DNA of 64,000 nt from Rhizobacter sp. Root404. Its GTDB lineage: Bacteria; Pseudomonadota; Gammaproteobacteria; Burkholderiales; Burkholderiaceae_C. The notes below the pieces were generated by a model, which was given only the letters and a program-made list of their open reading frames with translations, was not told the origin of the DNA and did not search any database. Position numbers and translations under genes: made by a program. The stretch is taken from assembly GCF_001425865.1 (NCBI RefSeq), contig NZ_LMDS01000001.1:286804-350803 (forward strand), in the 5' to 3' direction. Below are positions 63,215 to 64,000 of this stretch, piece by piece; the first letter of the stretch is position 1; every line of letters starts with the position of its first letter.

Positions 63215-64000
63215 TCAGGGCGTGGTGGTGTCGGCAGTCTGCGCGGCCGCTGAGTCGGCGGCGTCGTCACCCTGAACGTCGATCGCCAGCGTCAACGGGC
63301 CGGCGCCCTCGGCGAGTTCGTCGGCATCGGGCTCGGCGGCGGTGGCGGCATCGGCCGGCACGTCATCGAGGCGCGCTGCCAGCGTCGCATGCAGGTCGAG
63401 TGTCAGCAGGTCGGTGCCGACCACGCGTGCCCGCACGTGCGCGCCGCGCGGCAGCGACTCGGCGCCACCGACGCGGAACACCAGCGGCAGCGTGTCGGCG
63501 CGCACCAGGCCGTCCTTCATCACGACCGCGTCGAGCTCGGCGATGCCGTCCTGGGTCAGCGAGCGCAGCGCCCAGTAGCGCTCGATCGACTGCTGAAAGC
63601 CGTTGTACTCGGCGTAGGCCGAGTCGAAGCCCGAGATGATCGCGAACAGCTGCACGTCCTTCGGCTTGAACGGCGCGGCCAGCGCCGCGGTGCGGCCGTG
63701 GCGCGCGCAGGCGATGATCTGCCACTGGTTCACGAGGTCGACATAGCGCCGCAGCGGCGAGGTCGCCCAGGTGTATTGCGCGACGCCCATGCCGGCGTGC
63801 GGCGCAGGCTTGGTGCTCATGCGCACCTTCACGCCCGGCGCCATGCTGGCCTGGCTGCGGTAGATGCCCGGAACGCCGCACTCGGCGAGCCAGCCGCCCC
63901 AGGTGCTGTTGGCCAGGATCATCGCCTCGGCCACGATCAGGTCGAGCGCGGAGCCGCGCTGGCGGGTCGTGATCAGCACGCGTTCGGTTCCCTGCGGCTC
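63215..64000 (-). CDS. RNase II/RNase R-family exoribonuclease, C-terminal part (cut by window edge)
   Basis: The 261 visible residues contain the end of the RNB catalytic domain: IVAEAMILANSTWGGWLAECGVPGIYRSQ and GVAQYTWATSPLRRYVDLVNQWQI, the SPLRRYxDL signature of RNase II/R, then a short C-terminal S1-like part and a disordered acidic tail ending TADTTTP. The start lies to the right of the window. The S1-like region is weak, so RNase II rather than RNase R is a little more likely, but this cannot be decided here. Confidence 0.9.
   Translation of the reverse strand, partial: EPQGTERVLITTRQRGSALDLIVAEAMILANSTWGGWLAECGVPGIYRSQASMAPGVKVRMSTKPAPHAGMGVAQYTWATSPLRRYVDLVNQWQIIACARHGRTAALAAPFKPKDVQLFAIISGFDSAYAEYNGFQQSIERYWALRSLTQDGIAELDAVVMKDGLVRADTLPLVFRVGGAESLPRGAHVRARVVGTDLLTLDLHATLAARLDDVPADAATAAEPDADELAEGAGPLTLAIDVQGDDAADSAAAQTADTTTP

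Overview
The window is about 68% GC and tightly packed. Its gene content and order (hemA-prfA-prmC-grxD-ubiX, pilS-pilR-ampD, accB-accC-prmA, aroE-mtgA, tctCBA, an H1-like AKKAPAKK protein, homogentisate catabolism) point to a betaproteobacterium of the order Burkholderiales, probably near the Rubrivivax/Leptothrix/Methylibium group. This is inferred from protein families and synteny, not from a tree. No prophage, insertion sequence, integrase or CRISPR array was found.

Layout. 1-4.6 kb, minus strand: a haem/translation block (hemA, prfA, prmC, grxD, start of ubiX) interrupted by a small beta-barrel-like protein. 4.7-7.5 kb: a small membrane protein, miaB with a secreted protein, and a LysE-type exporter. 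7.4-13.9 kb: a homogentisate operon (MBL-fold protein, flavin monooxygenase, DUF2783, hmgA, fahA) with a divergent IclR regulator and an interrupted palindrome between them. 13.9-17.1 kb: a membrane protein and then a complete four-gene bufferin-type cluster, made of a DUF2282 Cys-rich precursor, a DUF692/MNIO enzyme, its DUF2063 partner and DoxX, with an ECF-sigma-like promoter. 17.2-21.6 kb: a MATE exporter and a tripartite tricarboxylate transporter (tctCBA).

21.6-40.3 kb is an envelope polysaccharide island. A beta-helix lipoprotein faces a plus-strand unit (initiating sugar transferase and two GT-B glycosyltransferases) preceded by a sigma-54-type promoter. A converging minus-strand operon of 11 genes encodes Wzy, Wzx, Wzc-like and Wza-like proteins plus enzymes for an unusual sugar (CDP-glucose pyrophosphorylase, SDR, PIG-L deacetylase, DUF4910 peptidase, RmlC-like epimerase, C-methyltransferase, GT2). 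Three genes in this island are broken by single lesions within 4.6 kb (a frameshift at about 34,921, an in-frame TAG at 38,421 and a frameshift at about 39,507). No other gene in the window is visibly broken. The Wzc-like protein also has degenerate kinase motifs.

40.3-49.2 kb holds tRNA-Met(CAT), both SRP GTPases (ftsY, ffh), a CcsA-like cytochrome c assembly protein, the pilS-pilR sensor/regulator pair and ampD. 49.3-54.6 kb holds class Ia ribonucleotide reductase (nrdA, nrdB) behind a pair of NrdR boxes 31 bp apart, with a 31-bp palindrome between nrdA and nrdB, and then the H1-like nucleoid protein. 54.6-64 kb, minus strand: a PfkB sugar kinase, DUF3426, prmA, accC, accB, a TlpA-like thioredoxin, a protein of unknown function, mtgA, aroE, tonB and the 3' part of an RNase II/R gene cut by the window edge.

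The most interesting items are the bufferin-type RiPP cluster with its putative ECF promoter, the decaying polysaccharide island with a likely dead Wzc kinase, an insertion of repeat-like DNA in the flavin monooxygenase, and the palindromic DNA around the nrd genes.
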